Positions 44,851 through 57,529 are shown, counted from the stretch's first letter. The stretch is 64,000 nt of DNA from Apis mellifera (GCF_003254395.2 NC_037638.1:19829207-19893206), one strand, 5' to 3'. The notes: generated by a model from the sequence alone, not told the origin. Program-made: numbers and translations.

Positions 44851-46175
44851 CTGTCATACTTATTCACGGACGACCACCACCACCACCGCCGCCATCATCG
44901 TTATTCTCGCTTCGTGCGTTCCGGTTCCCGGCCGTCCGCGCCAATTTTCCATATCTTTCCGCACGAGATGGGAGAAAAACAAAAGGGATTTCGAAAGGAA
45001 TGGAGAATGGATCGAAGCGGACATGCCACGTCGAATGTATTCCTCTCCCGAATCCGCGACATGGAGTTGCATCGCCATTCTTCTCGCCGAAATTCTCGGC
45101 TTCTCGGATGTTCACTCGTTGCGTCGCGAGCGATCGCGCGGAAACGCGACGTCGGGAGAGGCGGTTTCCTGTCCCGGCTCGATGTTAAATATGCCCCCGA
45201 CACGCGATCTCGGTGTTAAGGTCGAGGAACCTGTCGCTCCGGAATTCGGTTTCCTCCACCGAAACGAATTATCGATTCGCCTGCCACTCGCTCCACCTCG
45301 CTCGGCTGATCCACCATATAATTACCTCCTTCCAACTTTTCCGTGGATCAAACTTTGCGAATATTTTGCCGGTGGAACTGTGCGTTAAACGGCATGCAGT
45401 TTGGAACGAGAGAGAGAGAACGATGGCAAAATTGGATGGATTGTCGCTGGACGTTTATTCCCTGAAACAGGCGGTTTCGATGCGAAAGGAGAGAAAAGAG
45501 AAGAAAGAAAGATTGACGGATGGAGATACAGACGGAGATCCTAGATTACCAAACGTTTTCATCGTTGACGCGAATTTCCTTCGTTTATCGGAAGCTCGTT
45601 AAAGAGGATCAACGATAAATCGCATCGAGCCCCGGCGTCGCGAGGACGAAATAAAACGAGATACAGCGATGAGTCTCGATACGATGAAGAATATATATAT
45701 AGATATATTTGGGTATATTTTTTCGTTCAAATTACGTCTCTACGAGTTACTATTACTACTACTTTTACTCGGTCAGCGTTCGATTCCGTATGGATACGAA
45801 ACTACTCTTTGCCTCTTTGTCCAAAAAAAAAAAAAAGATTTATCCGACGCATAATCAGGGTTACCGCGAAATAATCTGGCGAGAAAGGTAATGCGCTTAT
45901 GCGCCGCAAAATGAATTCCGCGAAATGACGTAGAGATCACTACTACCCCTCTTCCATATATCCCACCACCGTTTTTTCGTTTTGTTCCTCGTGCATCGGC
46001 CCGCTCTCTCGGTAATCAAATTTTTTTTAATACCCTCCTTTCAACTCGAGCTCGAGTATCGAGAAATTTCCCCTTCTCCTCGTTACACCTCCTCTCTCCC
46101 TTATTTAAATAAATTTCTCTCGATTCGCTTTTGATAAATCGCTTTCGCGATGCTCCGTCGTTGAAATCCATCTTC
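44851..46175. other. Non-coding sequence
   Basis: An ACC repeat (44872-44890) is followed by CG-rich complex sequence to about 45400, open in several frames without recognisable motif. 45600-45900 is mixed, with an A run (45823-45836), and 46020-46140 is T/C-rich. Confidence 0.45.
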
Positions 46176-46197
46176 GAATCGAATCGAATCGAATCGA
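46174..46197. repeat. (GAATC)n pentanucleotide repeat
   Basis: About four and a half perfect TCGAA/GAATC units. Confidence 0.9.
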
Positions 46198-46336
46198 CGG
46201 ACGACCGTGGTCCAAAAAATTGGTTAACGACGAATCGGTCGAGGATTCTCTCGTGACTGCGTTGATAAACGCGGCGGTCGTTGGTTGGAAGGGAAAGTAG
46301 GAAGTCGGTGGCGACTTTATAGAGCGCGGATACGGT

Positions 46337-47530
46337 GTGTGTCTCGCCGTTGTCGTCGTCACCGCCTCCCTTGGTCGCATCTTACGTTTCACGCTCGACG
46401 GCGCGGAACACGACGATTCCACGGCAATTTTAAATTGTAACATTCGCGAGCACCTGGTTTCGATATTTTCACCGACGAAACGCTTGAAACGAGGCTCGTC
46501 GTTGAAAAGTCCTCCTCCTCCTCCTCCTCCCTCCGTGTTTCCCGGTTTCCTTCCTCGATGCTTTCGGGAATATACACCACACACGCTCGACAGACCTCGC
46601 CCTCCCTCTCGACCGTTCGGAAAAAGCTCGAAACGAGCGGATTTCTCCCGCCCCACCAATCTCCGAAATCCTCGAGGACACCACTTTCCTCGCGACAAAT
46701 TTTCCAAGAAGCGGAGCTTCCCCGTCCTCGGCACGAAAGAAGGAAAGAAGGAAGGAAGGAAGGGAAAAAAGTTGAATTCGAGACGCGACCACGAGGAGCG
46801 GCGCACAAAGAGCGCATTATGCAACGGCGTGGCGCGGCGCACGATGCCGCGCCGGTTTCCAGTTCACCGGTCGCGAATACGACTCGAAACGTGTGTGTGT
46901 GTGTGTGTGTATGTGTCGAGGACCGATCGGCGGTATGCCGTGGGATACGTAGGCTTCTCTCTTTCTCTCGAATCAATACAATTACCGCGTTCGAGAGTTA
47001 ACTCTTACGCAAGCCGACGTGTATCCGGCTCCCTCGGCCACGGGAGGCAGACGACGGAGGCCTCACCTTTCCTTCGTAGCTTTCTGTTTCCACTTGACGG
47101 TGCGGAAGACGATCCGCGTCTGAATAGACGAATACACGCCGTTGCGGTACGTGGACACACACACACACACGTGCACGCGTTTAGAAAAGGGAAGGAAGTA
47201 AACGCGCGATCGAGTTGCACAGTGGTAAAACGAGTCGTTCTCGTCCTCCACCCTTTTCTTCTTCTCTCTTCCGCCTCCTCTCCTCTTGTTTTCACGTTAG
47301 TACTTACGTTCGTCTCGGATGGAGCCGTATGGCGTCTCCATCCGCTTGTCCCTCTCTCTTTCTTTCTCCCTCGTCAGAAACAGACGCAGATAAGAAGGAC
47401 GCTTTGCCATTTGGGTCAAACTGGTCCGCCATATGCCGAGACCACCGCCAACCGCATTACAACCGCCACGAAAACGTGGCGGTGGAAACGAGGTCGAGAC
47501 CTCCCGTGGACCCCCTCCGGGGCCTTTTAA
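46337..47530 (+). other. Longest open frame (397 codons), not accepted as a gene
   Basis: The frame runs through a CCT repeat (46511-46534), a GGAA run (46736-46768), a (GT)10 run (46891-46910) and an AC run (47155-47170). The product is rich in Arg, Ser, Pro and Lys, with no domain, signal or repeat of biological look. The minus strand is also open over much of the same DNA (46105-46842, 46389-46976). In CG-rich insect DNA such frames arise by chance because stop codons are rare. I list it only so that its status is recorded. Confidence 0.1.
46891..46910. repeat. (GT)10 microsatellite
   Basis: A perfect dinucleotide run; a related AC run lies at 47155-47170. Confidence 0.93.
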
Positions 47531-50500
47531 ACGCGGGTTGAAAGGACGCCCGGTCAGGCCTAAATGCGCGCCACAGCACGGTTTTGATTCGCCTCCTCGC
47601 GCTCTTTTGTTTCCTCCGCCCGAATTTCCCCCTCCCCCTTCTCCAAACTCCCCCCGTCTCGGAGCGCGAGGGTGGCCTCTTGCCGCTACAAAACGCGAAA
47701 TCACCTACACAGCTCGCGCGCTGTGGGTGTATGAGAGATCCATCAACCGACCTTTTCTTTTTTCTCTCTCTCTCTCTCTCTCGTCCTGCCGGAAACCGTC
47801 GGTTCGACCGACGCGGTTCGAGCTTCAACTTTAATTCAATTGTGAAATGTAGGACAAAATTCTATGCTCGGCGCGATTTATACATAAGGAGTTAGGGTTT
47901 TTTTCTTTCTCTTCTTCTTCTTCTTCTTTTGTACGTAAAGTAGATCAGAGAGAACTCGATGATGGAAATCTAACGAGGTTGGAATTTTGTCGTTCCGTGA
48001 TTCCATTGAGAGAGAACGAAGCGATGGTATAATGTATTATTTGTTTCATTAATCGTAGCTCCATTTCTTGTTCAATATTAGATCGTAATAATTATTCGGC
48101 ACGCGATATGAATATATAAATATTTTCTAAAATTCGATAATAATTAATGCAATCACCGTACGAAAATCAACATATCGAGATTTATTTATTGGATTAAAAA
48201 TTGATCGAAAAAGAGAAATCTAGTTTATATCGTCTATTATACTTTCTTCTTTAAATCTTCGCCTCTTGAAATTTCGGAGATCTAACGTGGAACCCGATTC
48301 GATTTAAATATCACGCCATTTCAACTCGAGTTACTTATCTCTATGTATAAAAGTCAAAGAGAATCTGATCGGGTTATTTCAAAGAGTGTCGAACAAGTTA
48401 GCGAGAGAAAAAGGAAACGAACGATTGTTCGGCGCAGGATAAACGCGGGTCCCATCGATTTGCACTTTTCTCTCTTTCTTTTCCCCTCTCTTTTATATTC
48501 GCAAAGTTGGGGAGAGAGAGGGATGGCGAAATCGACGGCGGACGAGGACGGAACGTAGTAGTAGAAACGCAACGAATTGTTTCTCGTTTCGTTGGCCAAC
48601 GAAAAACGTTGGTTGGTTCGAACCCTTGGGCTGCCTTTTGAAGCGGCACCGTGGTGGACGCACGAGGAAATCCGGGGCGGCAGATGCGGCAACGAGTTAC
48701 TTTTCGAACGAATGCAATTTTCCAACCTTGTGCGAATCTCCCCTCCTTCCAAAATTTCGACTTTTGCCGCCGAAACGCGAGAACAAAATCGTACGTACGA
48801 TTCTCTTTCTCTTTTTTATCGATCTCGCGCCACGATTATATTAATAAAACGAGCTTCACCGATGGAGAGAACTCGTCTCGTGGCAATAATAATAACAGTT
48901 TTTCTCGCGGCCGACAACTCGATGAACATGCAAATTTTATCCTCGTAGAGGAACGTGTTTTCGCCATGTTTTTTGAACCATGTTTCCCTCGATCCTATCT
49001 TCTCGAAGAAATTCTTTTCGAACCATTTCCGCGAACTTGATTCCAACTCGAGTAACTCGAGAGAGGGAGGATGACTATAAAAAGGATTCTTGGAAGATGT
49101 AAGGATAGAGAAAAGGTAGAACGATCGAGAAAACTGGCCATTGACACGGTGGCGCGAAATAACGCTGATTTTAGCGAGTTTGTACTTTTATCATGGAGGC
49201 CCAGGCCGATCGAACGAGGTGCGAGGAACGGAAAAATATACCTCTCCCTCCTCTCTTTCGTCGATCGTTTCTTTGGTGTAATCGGCGGATAGTGAAGAGG
49301 CGATTAAATTAGCGGCGAGGTTTGAACAGAGATCGACAATGAAGGGATAGTGTCGGAGAAAACGGTGGTGCAATATTTTCGAGGGAGAGCAATAATGGCG
49401 ATCGAAGAGCGGCGAATATGCTGATTTCACGGCGATATCGCGTACTCGAACGAGGAGGATCTCAGCGATTTTATCTCCCCCTCCCCCGCAAGGATAAGGG
49501 GACACTCGCTGCTTCCTGGAATCGCGTTCTCAGCAGGAAAAGACGTGGAGTGTGTCCGTTACAACTCCAACAACGTTCGAAGAATTTAGAGGTCCATCTT
49601 CGTCTAAATTTAACGCGTAGTTAAACCGACTTGCAATTCTTCTCTCAAACCCTCCAAGTTATTATTTATATCGTTTCAAAATTTCCATACGCACATTATC
49701 GATCCTCTCATTCGACCATCCCATCGTCTTCCCTTCTCCTTTGTCCTAAAATCTGGGAAGAGAGAGAGGAGTGCGGAGAGGGAAGGCGTTGGAATTCTGC
49801 AAGAGAAGAGGCGAGAGTCTATTTCGAGGATCCGCGGGACGGAAACGGGATGTACGCACGACGACGTGACGTCGAAACGGTGGGTGAACAGAAAGGGGAG
49901 GATGGGAGCGTCTGCGGAGCGTTTCGCGTTTCCTGTTTTCGCGATAATATCGTTAGCCCACCACCGAGGCAAATTAGGGCTTGACGGCGTGATTGTGGGA
50001 TGGCTTCGCTTGGAAAAGGAGATGCGTGCCTCGCGAGATGCACGAGGCGCGGAAGCCCGGGATATATCCATCCGACGGGCATTAACCATAATCTGGACCA
50101 TGGATGGGAAGGAGGAGGATAATGGGGTGAAATACAACGGCGCGCGACAGTCGAGAGAGAGAGGGAGTGGTGCGTTAAACGCGCGAATTTATTAACGGTT
50201 GATTCGCTTAATTATTAATCGAGTTTACGTTGCGGCCGCGCACACGCCCCGTATCATCGAATTACACCGGTTATCCGGAATTAATTGGAACGAGACGCGA
50301 ATAGTTTCCATTATTTATTCACTTGGCTTCCTATTCACGAACGTTCGACGCTTCCTTCTTCCTTCCTTCCTTCCTTTTTTTCCCTGATCGAATTCGAAGA
50401 GGGAGGAAAAAATATACGGAAAGAGGGAGAAGGATTAATCAATTCGAGCGAATTGTTGAAGTGAAGAGGAGAGGGATATAATTAGCCATATCGAGGAGAG

Positions 50501-50772
50501 AGAGAGAGAAAGAAATCGTTCGATCGACGACGATCATCGCGTTGTCGCGTTAAGGGGAGAGAAAGGGAGGAAGGGGGTGATTCATTATCAGGATATTTCG
50601 TTTCTGCGCCCGTCGTGGGCGGCGGGTGTTGCGCGAAGGAGGGAGGGAGCGGAGTGTCGTGCTCGTCGAGAAAGTAATTAAAGTGCTGTCGCGCTGTGCT
50701 ACACGCCACGAAAACGAAACTCGGTTGGCAGTCGTTGTAACTGCAATTTACACCGTGCGGTAACCGTGCGCG
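47531..50772. other. Non-coding sequence
   Basis: CT runs at 47764-47782 and (CTT)n at 47910-47928. 47930-48340 is AT-rich. CGTTGGCCAACG (48590-48601) is a perfect palindrome. 48880-49060 is complex. 50350-50383 is TTCC-rich and 50492-50510 GA-rich. 50640-50772 is complex. No gene recognised. Confidence 0.45.
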
Positions 50773-50797
50773 CTAAACTGTGTTTCGCACAGTTTAG
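50773..50797. repeat. Perfect 10 bp inverted repeat with TTTCG loop
   Basis: CTAAACTGTG (50773-50782) and CACAGTTTAG (50788-50797). The stem sits in a tract-free, CG-rich island (about 50700-50870) that also has GGTAACCG words on both sides (50759 and 50830). It could be a dimer binding site or a short RNA stem; it is too short for a pre-microRNA. Confidence 0.65.
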
Positions 50798-53241
50798 GAA
50801 AGTCCGGCGATATTGGCAGAAACAGCTCGGTAACCGGGACTCGTTAACGTTAACACGCGGCCGACGCCCCGAATATCCCTCCCCCTCCGGAGGACAACGG
50901 TGAATAATCGCGATATTATAAGCGCGCCTTCCCTCCCTCTCTTTCCTCCCTCGAACGAGTGTTTACAAGGCGCTGATTAACCTACAAGGGTGGTTATCGG
51001 ACATCCTGGTCGAGGTGTGGCGCCCTTTCTTAATTAGTCGCGATTAATCGTAGTCTCGAGCCGCTGGCAACTGGGTTAAACATTACGTTAGCTTCGCACG
51101 CCATGTCGTGGTGCTGCGACTTCTAATCTGAGGAAATTTATCCCCTCGAGGGAGGGAGAGAGGAAACGAAAGAATACGAAGAAACGTGGTAGAATACAAC
51201 GGAATACAGGGATGATAGTGTGGAAGTCTTGCGTCCAGGCGTGCGTCGCTGTGAAAATAATATTCGAGAAGCAGGAAAGGAGGGGGAGAAAAAAAAAAAA
51301 TTGGAATAAAAGGGGCGAACACGGGCGCGAGCCACGACCGGCTGTCAACTTCTCCTGCTGCATGCGGCTAAAATTTTTCCATTTCGCGAAATCAAATAGA
51401 CATCGCGAAAGGGACAGGCCGATGGATGAAACGACAGAGGCAAAAAAAAGGGTAAGCAGACGGTGGATGGAGGTGGAGAGCAGACAGAGAGCGGAATCCT
51501 TTTTGCGTCGAGAGAAAAATTAATAATCTGCCGTCGAGCGGTTACAGCTGAATCTGGGCCAACTATTTCCATCCGCAACATCGCAAGAGGGGATTCATCA
51601 GTTAAAATGTTCAACCGGCAAAGGCTCTCTCTCCCTCTCTCTCTCTCTTTCCTCTTCTCTCTTCGCATTCCTCGCCAATAGATTCCCGGAAAAAGGAAAA
51701 CCTTCTCAATTATCACTCTTTGACCGGGGATACTGATAACAAGAAAGCGAACAGGGGCGTTTTCCACCGTGGAAAATTACCTTTCCATGTCTGATAAAAT
51801 TGCATCAGATTGATGTAAATGGCAAGACGATTAAACTATCGAGATAAATATTTTTTTAAATGCAATTTAAAAAAAAAATCTCCTCTCTTCGGATCTTATC
51901 GAGACCTTATTATCGTTGATCCATCTCTACTGTCGAAAATCGATCGAAATCGATTTGAGAAGACGTATAAAGTGGAGGAGATCGAAGGAAAAGAGCATCT
52001 ATCGAGATCGAGAGAGAGAGATACGTTCTCCCTCTCCAAACGATCCTGTCAAAATTTATTCGACTAATCGAGTAAAATTTGCAAATGATTTTTCCCTCCC
52101 TTCCTCTCCCCCTCCTTTCGCCGAATGCTCGCTCGAATGTTTTTCCGTAACTCGACAGATTTCCCTTATTCCCTGCCGAAATTTCGTGTAACTTTTAGCC
52201 GAGTCGCGCGGCTCTTTCTGTCAATTACCGACACACAGTTCCCGCGTTAATCGAATTTCCCTCGGGCGGAGGAAACTTGGCGTTAACTTGCCGCAAATTT
52301 TCCCATCGTGACGGAAGAAGGGATGTTCTCTTCGAGAGAGAGAGAGAGAGAGAGAAAGCTCTCATTTCCTCCTCCCTTAGAAATTGTGCAGTTGTCGCGA
52401 AATGTAACCGATTCGCGTTTCAAGTCGTCCGAAGTTGTTCGATCCGAAACGAGGACGCTTTGAAGAGAGAGGATTTTTAAAAGAAGAGAAAGGTGATATT
52501 GAAAAAGTAGAAGTTGTTTGTGACTTGTTTTATCGACAATTTGGAATTTGGAAAATGGAGAATAGAATCGTGTATCTTTCAATTATGTGACCGGATTACA
52601 CGGATTTTGTTTCAGATTCTCATCGAAATATCTATATCCAAAAAACGTTTTCCGTTTTAAGAGATTAAATAGGGGCTAATTATTTTCTTCCCTTCGACTC
52701 GAGACGGTCAATCGTTCTATTATATAATGTGATGAAATAGAGCGTAACACCTGGGAATCTTTATTTCGAAACGAACAGTAGAATATAATTTGTCGGTCTT
52801 GTTTGAGATATTCGTTATTGAATTCAGCTTACGTATTACGTACTTGGAACTCGGAACTCTTGTTTAATCGGTTCTCAATAAGGGTCAATTACGAAGGTAG
52901 GAATATTCATACTCGTAGGAGAATCGATCGAATCGGTAATATGAAAGATAATATCGCGACGAACACGGGAATCGAGACACGAATATACAGTCCACCTCTA
53001 TTACCATTTTGATTCACTATTGTTGCGAGAAGAGGAACGTTTCGTAAAAGTTGAATCGTTCCGCGAGCGAGGCGACCGAAATCCGATCTCCCCAACTTTT
53101 TGACAGAGATCAAGATGAGAATCAAGGAGCAAATCACATCCTCATTATCGCGTGATCGATGTCTCTTAAACATCTAACTAAATTACAAGCCACTCTATTG
53201 ATTATTTAAAAGAGAAATGGAAAGAAAAAAGAAATATCAGA
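50798..53241. other. Non-coding sequence, AT-rich in its second half
   Basis: 51150-51300 is purine-rich, ending in an A run. 51530-51830 is mostly complex with a TCTGAT/ATCAGA inverted repeat near 51790-51810. GA runs lie at 52012-52020 and 52335-52354. 52500-53240 is AT-rich. No gene recognised. Confidence 0.45.
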
Positions 53242-53499
53242 ATGGCAGAAAATTTTTACGAAATATTTAATAAATATTTAATAGAAATTAATGAAGCACA
53301 TGGTGTAGCGTGTTGTGTTAAACATATCAACATATCTATTATTTACGTTCCTATTATTACGATCGAAGACGGATCCCAGAGAAAAAAAGATATCAACATA
53401 TCTATTATTTACGTTCCTATTATTACGATCGAAGACGGATCCCAGAGAAAAAAAGAATGCAAACAATTCTCTGTACGACATATCGCTCGCCTTCGATAA
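53242..53499 (+). other. Short frame (85 codons) containing an in-frame duplication; coding status doubtful
   Basis: The frame from the ATG at 53242 encodes 85 residues. A perfect 66 bp tandem duplication gives two copies of a 22-residue unit (core INISIIYVPIITIEDGSQ), followed by a short basic tail. The duplication length is a multiple of three and keeps the frame, which could mean selection or luck. The context is AT-rich and poor in CpG compared with its flanks. No family is recognised, no signal peptide is evident, and no splice or promoter evidence is seen. Confidence 0.15.
53324..53456. repeat. Perfect 66 bp tandem duplication
   Basis: The unit starting at 53324 is repeated exactly from 53390, without a single difference and with no spacer. 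It stands apart from the microsatellites because the unit is long and complex, which implies one recent duplication event. Confidence 0.97.
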
Positions 53500-53651
53500 C
53501 ACGAATCACAACGCGAGTCGTGGGAACGGGAGTAACAGCGCGCGTTAAATTCTCTCTGTGGAATCTCTGAAGGAATCCGCTTGATGAGAACGGAAACGGA
53601 AGAATCAATCCTTCGGCCGTGTCGCGGAGAGAAGTTTCCCCCCGTAATTAA
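53500..53651. other. Short spacer
   Basis: CG-rich unique sequence between the tandem duplication and the next hairpin; nothing recognised. Confidence 0.4.
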
Positions 53652-53673
53652 TTTCGTAGCGCCGGCTACGAAA
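53652..53673. repeat. 9 bp inverted repeat with GCCG loop
   Basis: TTTCGTAGC and GCTACGAAA flank GCCG. A perfect, tight stem in complex sequence. Confidence 0.65.
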
Positions 53674-56137
53674 AAGTAATCTGCATTCGCCTCGGCAAAA
53701 AGTTCGCCTCGACGTTCTCGTGACTGCGGGCAAACGATTAACCGGGAAAGAAGGAACGGTGTCAATGGTGGACGGGCACGAACGCACGCCATCCTCCTCC
53801 TCCTCCTCCTCCGCGATTCTTCGATTACCGGGCGAAAACCGCTTTGCATTTCCGCCCGATCGGGACGGATCCGCCAGTTTCAACCGTCTATCGAGAAAAC
53901 TTTTCGACGATTCCTCCTTCCATCCATGGACACAAACTTGCTCGTGGTACAGAAAATCCATTGGCGAGTTTTTAACCCTTTCCTCGACCACGCGATATTT
54001 TTCTTTTTCTTTTTCTTTTCTCGAGTCGAGAGAAAAAACTTCGTTCTCTCGCGAGGCGAGGCGCGAATCCAACGAGGAGTTCGGCATGCGACGAAATATG
54101 GAGAAACGTGATTGCGTGATTTGCGAGAAAGGGTTATGGGAACGATAGATATCTCTGCTGACAGTTGATCGGTGTCACGTGAACACAGGATCGCGCCATC
54201 GCCAAGTCGGATCGCGTGCTCGAGCAAGATTATCATCGCAGGAAGAAAAAAGGAACAGATACGAATACCTCGTTGTATTTGGATTTTCGCAATATAAGCT
54301 CGCGAAGACGGACGAGTTCTCGAAGATAGCTCGAGCTTGTGTATAATTTCTCGCGTAAAACGATCAGATACGATGTTAAAATAGTGATACATCTTGGAAA
54401 TGGAAGTGATAACGAGAATCTTTATTCGTGAGTTTAATTGTAGTACATTTATTAAAGGAATCGAAGTGTTCAAAAACAGCCCCGATCGATAACGATCGAA
54501 AACATTGTCCGCGTTGGTAGAAAGCAATTTAATAATTACAATAACCCGATTGATGCGGTCCGCGCGATTACCTATATCGGTTACGATTAATTATCGAACG
54601 AATGGCGACACTGCTTGCCCGGATCAATCAGTTACAGTTGTAATCTATCCTCGAAAACCTCTTTCCGCCATCTTTCCAATTAAAGCGAAAATATCGTTCC
54701 GTCCGGCATTGCAACGCATTGATCGTCATCGCATATCCTCCACGTATCTGTAGACGAGATAGAGCAAACCGAGAGAGAGAGAGACTCGTTTCTCGTGACT
54801 CGTGCACGAAGGGGATGAACTCGGGTCTTAGCTCGGGCTCTCTTTGTATTCGGGGAGCGTTCTCGCTCGCCGGGGACGAGGATCCCTTGGGAGAGCACGC
54901 CTGTGTTCCTTTATCAGTCCTGATATTATCCACGGCGAAGCTCGGGCTATACCTCCTTCGATACGCCTCTATCGAGCCGTGCATGTACCTCGATATACAC
55001 AAGGGGACCCCCTCGTGTACCCGCGTGGTATACGCGTACACGCCCACGCCTGAGAAGCATCGATACACACGAGAAGAGCGGAGAGAGGTAGAGAGAGAGA
55101 GTGAGTCGCAAAGCACGTAGAACATACGCCGCGCGAATCTACCAACAGACCTCGGCTAAAGAGAGATTTATCGGTGTGTACACGCGCGCCACGTATGAGA
55201 CCGCGCGAGGGCACACGTGCACTTTGATTTCGGGGATGGATCTCGTATCGATACCGAGTGGGTTGCGTGCCACGTACGCTCCTTACGGATCCGCCAGGAT
55301 TTTACTATTGGATGTATAATACAACGTGTATATATATCGGGATTATATCGTGGAATTTCGGTATGTGACTTCGACGAGTCTTGGAAAGGAGGAGTTTAAC
55401 CTGAGTTGGGACACGTTCCAATGATAATGGAAAATTGAATCGTTGACGCTTTGGCCGTCAGGAGGACGATTTCGAAAACGAGGTTTTCGAAGTAAGAAAG
55501 AGAGTCTCGGAAACTGTTTATCCTGTAACTCGTGACAATTGAATAGAAAACTCGGCCCGAGTTTTTCCTCCCCCTGTCGTTGAAACAACAACGCGAGCGT
55601 GACGTTGGAACAAGTCACTCTCTTTCTTTCTCGAACCGCGAGAGATATCGTATTTTCGCGTTCGTCCCCCGTCCCTCCCCTCCGCAGACGACGGGATTCT
55701 CGTCGTGAGAAATCGAGTAATGCGATTCCCGAACGCCGCCGCGCCTTTCTCCTCCGCGTTGATTCTGTGCACCGTGGCGGAAGAGGAGTTGGAGAAATGG
55801 AAGTGTGTAGTATACACGCGTTGGAAATGAAATTTAAAAAAAAGGAAAGAAGAAAGGAGAAAGAAAACAAAGTCGGAAGATTCTTCTCTCGGTGGGAGAG
55901 AATTGTTAAATCGCGATCGTTTCCGACGATCGAGAGTGGTGGAGGAGGAGGGGGGAAGGAAGAGAGAGAGGGTTGGTGGTTGAAAAACCGTGGGGCCGGA
56001 AGCGGAGGGTGAACATTGTTTCCTGGCCGTGCATTCGTCGCGCTCTTTCGAGGTCTTAATTACCATGGGCTCGTTGCGGCTGCTGCGGGGAATAGGAAGG
56101 GAGGGGGGGAAAAAAAATTCTTAAGAGCCGTTGAGAA
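53674..56137. other. Non-coding sequence
   Basis: (TCC)n at 53791-53812, T-rich at 53998-54022, GA runs at 54770-54784 and 55088-55101, purine-rich at 55830-55870 and 55940-55975. 54150-54740 and 55120-55330 are complex but unrecognised. Confidence 0.45.
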
Positions 56138-56377
56138 ATGCCACGGGACAAAAATAGGCCACGTCCCTTTCGAGGAACCTTTTCTTTTCACCTGCCTGCA
56201 GCCAAAGAGCTGCTGCTGCTGCTGCTGCTGCTGGTAGTTACAAGCGTCTCGACCGCATCGCCGTCGGTTACATTTTCGACGCGCATCATCCCGGACCCGA
56301 GCTATAGAATCTTTCGGTTACCCAGTTTCTTCGTCGTCGAACACGTAGAGCCACACACACACACGTACGTACGTTGA
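56138..56377 (+). other. Frame with signal-peptide-like poly-Leu segment; coding status doubtful
   Basis: The ATG at 56138 opens 79 codons. Residues 1-24 are basic and polar, 25-34 are LLLLLLLLVV, and 35-40 are TSVSTA, which fits an A-x-A-like cleavage site after residue 40. The Leu run is encoded by a (CTG)8 repeat. Poly-Leu cores encoded by CTG repeats are common in real signal peptides, but a CTG microsatellite gives the same look by chance, and the n-region is long with Glu at position 24. GTACGT words near the end (56365-56373) could serve as splice donors. Confidence 0.2.
56209..56233. repeat. (CTG)8 microsatellite
   Basis: A perfect trinucleotide run; see the poly-Leu frame across it. 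Confidence 0.93.
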
Positions 56378-57511
56378 CGAGAAGGAAAAAGGACCCACGC
56401 GAGGCTGACATGGATGGATCCATCCAGTCCTCTCTCCCTGAGTTTTATTCCTTTTCATCGACGACCTCCTCCTCCTTCTCCGTTCGTCGAGGATCTAATT
56501 CCTCGAAATTGTTTCCGTTGAAACGAAGGCAAGAAGAAGAATCTCTCCGCGCGTGGCCAAGAACCCTACTGGAACGATCGCTTTAATCGATTCCTTCGGA
56601 TGAATTGGTAGCCTCATTCCTTCGCCTAACGAAATTTGTGAAATACTCGATCTGGATTACCATCTCCTTCTTCTTCTCGCGAAAAAAATGAACGAGGCAA
56701 TTATATTTGCTCGAATATTTACTACGAAGCCTCGTTTACAATCCTCGTACTTGTATATACCACATTTTGTTCCAAATGATCTCGAAAGATTCTTTGTTAA
56801 AACCGCGATCAATTTTTGGACGCAAGAGATCGAGCTTGGAGTCGATAAACGCGGGGACCCCGTTTGTTTTCGATCGGTCGCAATTACGAGGGCGGAGGGA
56901 GGGGGAGGTGAGAGTGGATCCGCTTCGGGGAAACGACGACGGTGAAAAACCCGAGTCGTTTTCTCGGCGCGGGAAATAACGATTCGACCGAGGGGGAGGA
57001 GGGAGGAGCGGCTCTCGGTTTCCGAAGCTGAAACTCCCCGAGGCTTTGCGAAAGCTCTCGGATTCCCGCCGACTCCCGTGCACTGTTGTACCCCCCCCTC
57101 GAATACACGGGATCGCTGGCGGCGCTGATTTTCCAGGGATCGGTCGGGAGTTTGCGAGTCGTCGGGGTATTTGCGTCGGTCCAAGCGACGAATTTTCCAC
57201 GGGATCCTCGTATCTCGATCGTGTCTCGGATCGTCGGCGGGTATTAAGGGCTACTAACCGTGCGATCGTCCATGCGTTGGGGGAGGAGACGCTCTGGGAT
57301 CGGCGCTTCCGTGTTATCGATCGTTTTCAATTTTCGAATTTGACGAGATCGGGACGATTAACGCCGATTTGTTCGAAGATCCTCGAAGAATCGGAGGATG
57401 GGACGATTATATTGTTCTGAGACGGTGAGATAGATCGTTGGTGAAGAATATAAAGACGTGTTCGAATGAGTAAAGTTTACAATACGGCGTTTGCTATTAA
57501 GCCGTGAAACG
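56378..57511. other. Non-coding sequence
   Basis: Mixed sequence with short C/T- and purine-rich patches. Frames on both strands over 56657-57420 lack recognisable motifs. Confidence 0.45.
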
Positions 57512-57529
57512 CAGATGGTATCCAGATGG
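57512..57529. promoter_or_regulatory. Paired CAGATGG E-boxes
   Basis: CAGATGG occurs at 57512-57518 and 57523-57529, the same face of the helix (11 bp apart) and the same orientation. CAGATG is an E-box of the type bound by proneural bHLH dimers. It lies in a tract-free stretch (57430-57620). Confidence 0.3.

Noticed and set aside
46337..47530. 397-codon open frame as a protein-coding gene
   Set aside because: It runs through four microsatellites, has no domain-like composition, and the opposite strand is also open. Stop codons are rare in this CG-rich stretch.
48611..48625. Box B-like GGTTCGAACCC as part of a tRNA gene
   Set aside because: No box A at a suitable distance upstream and no cloverleaf pairing.
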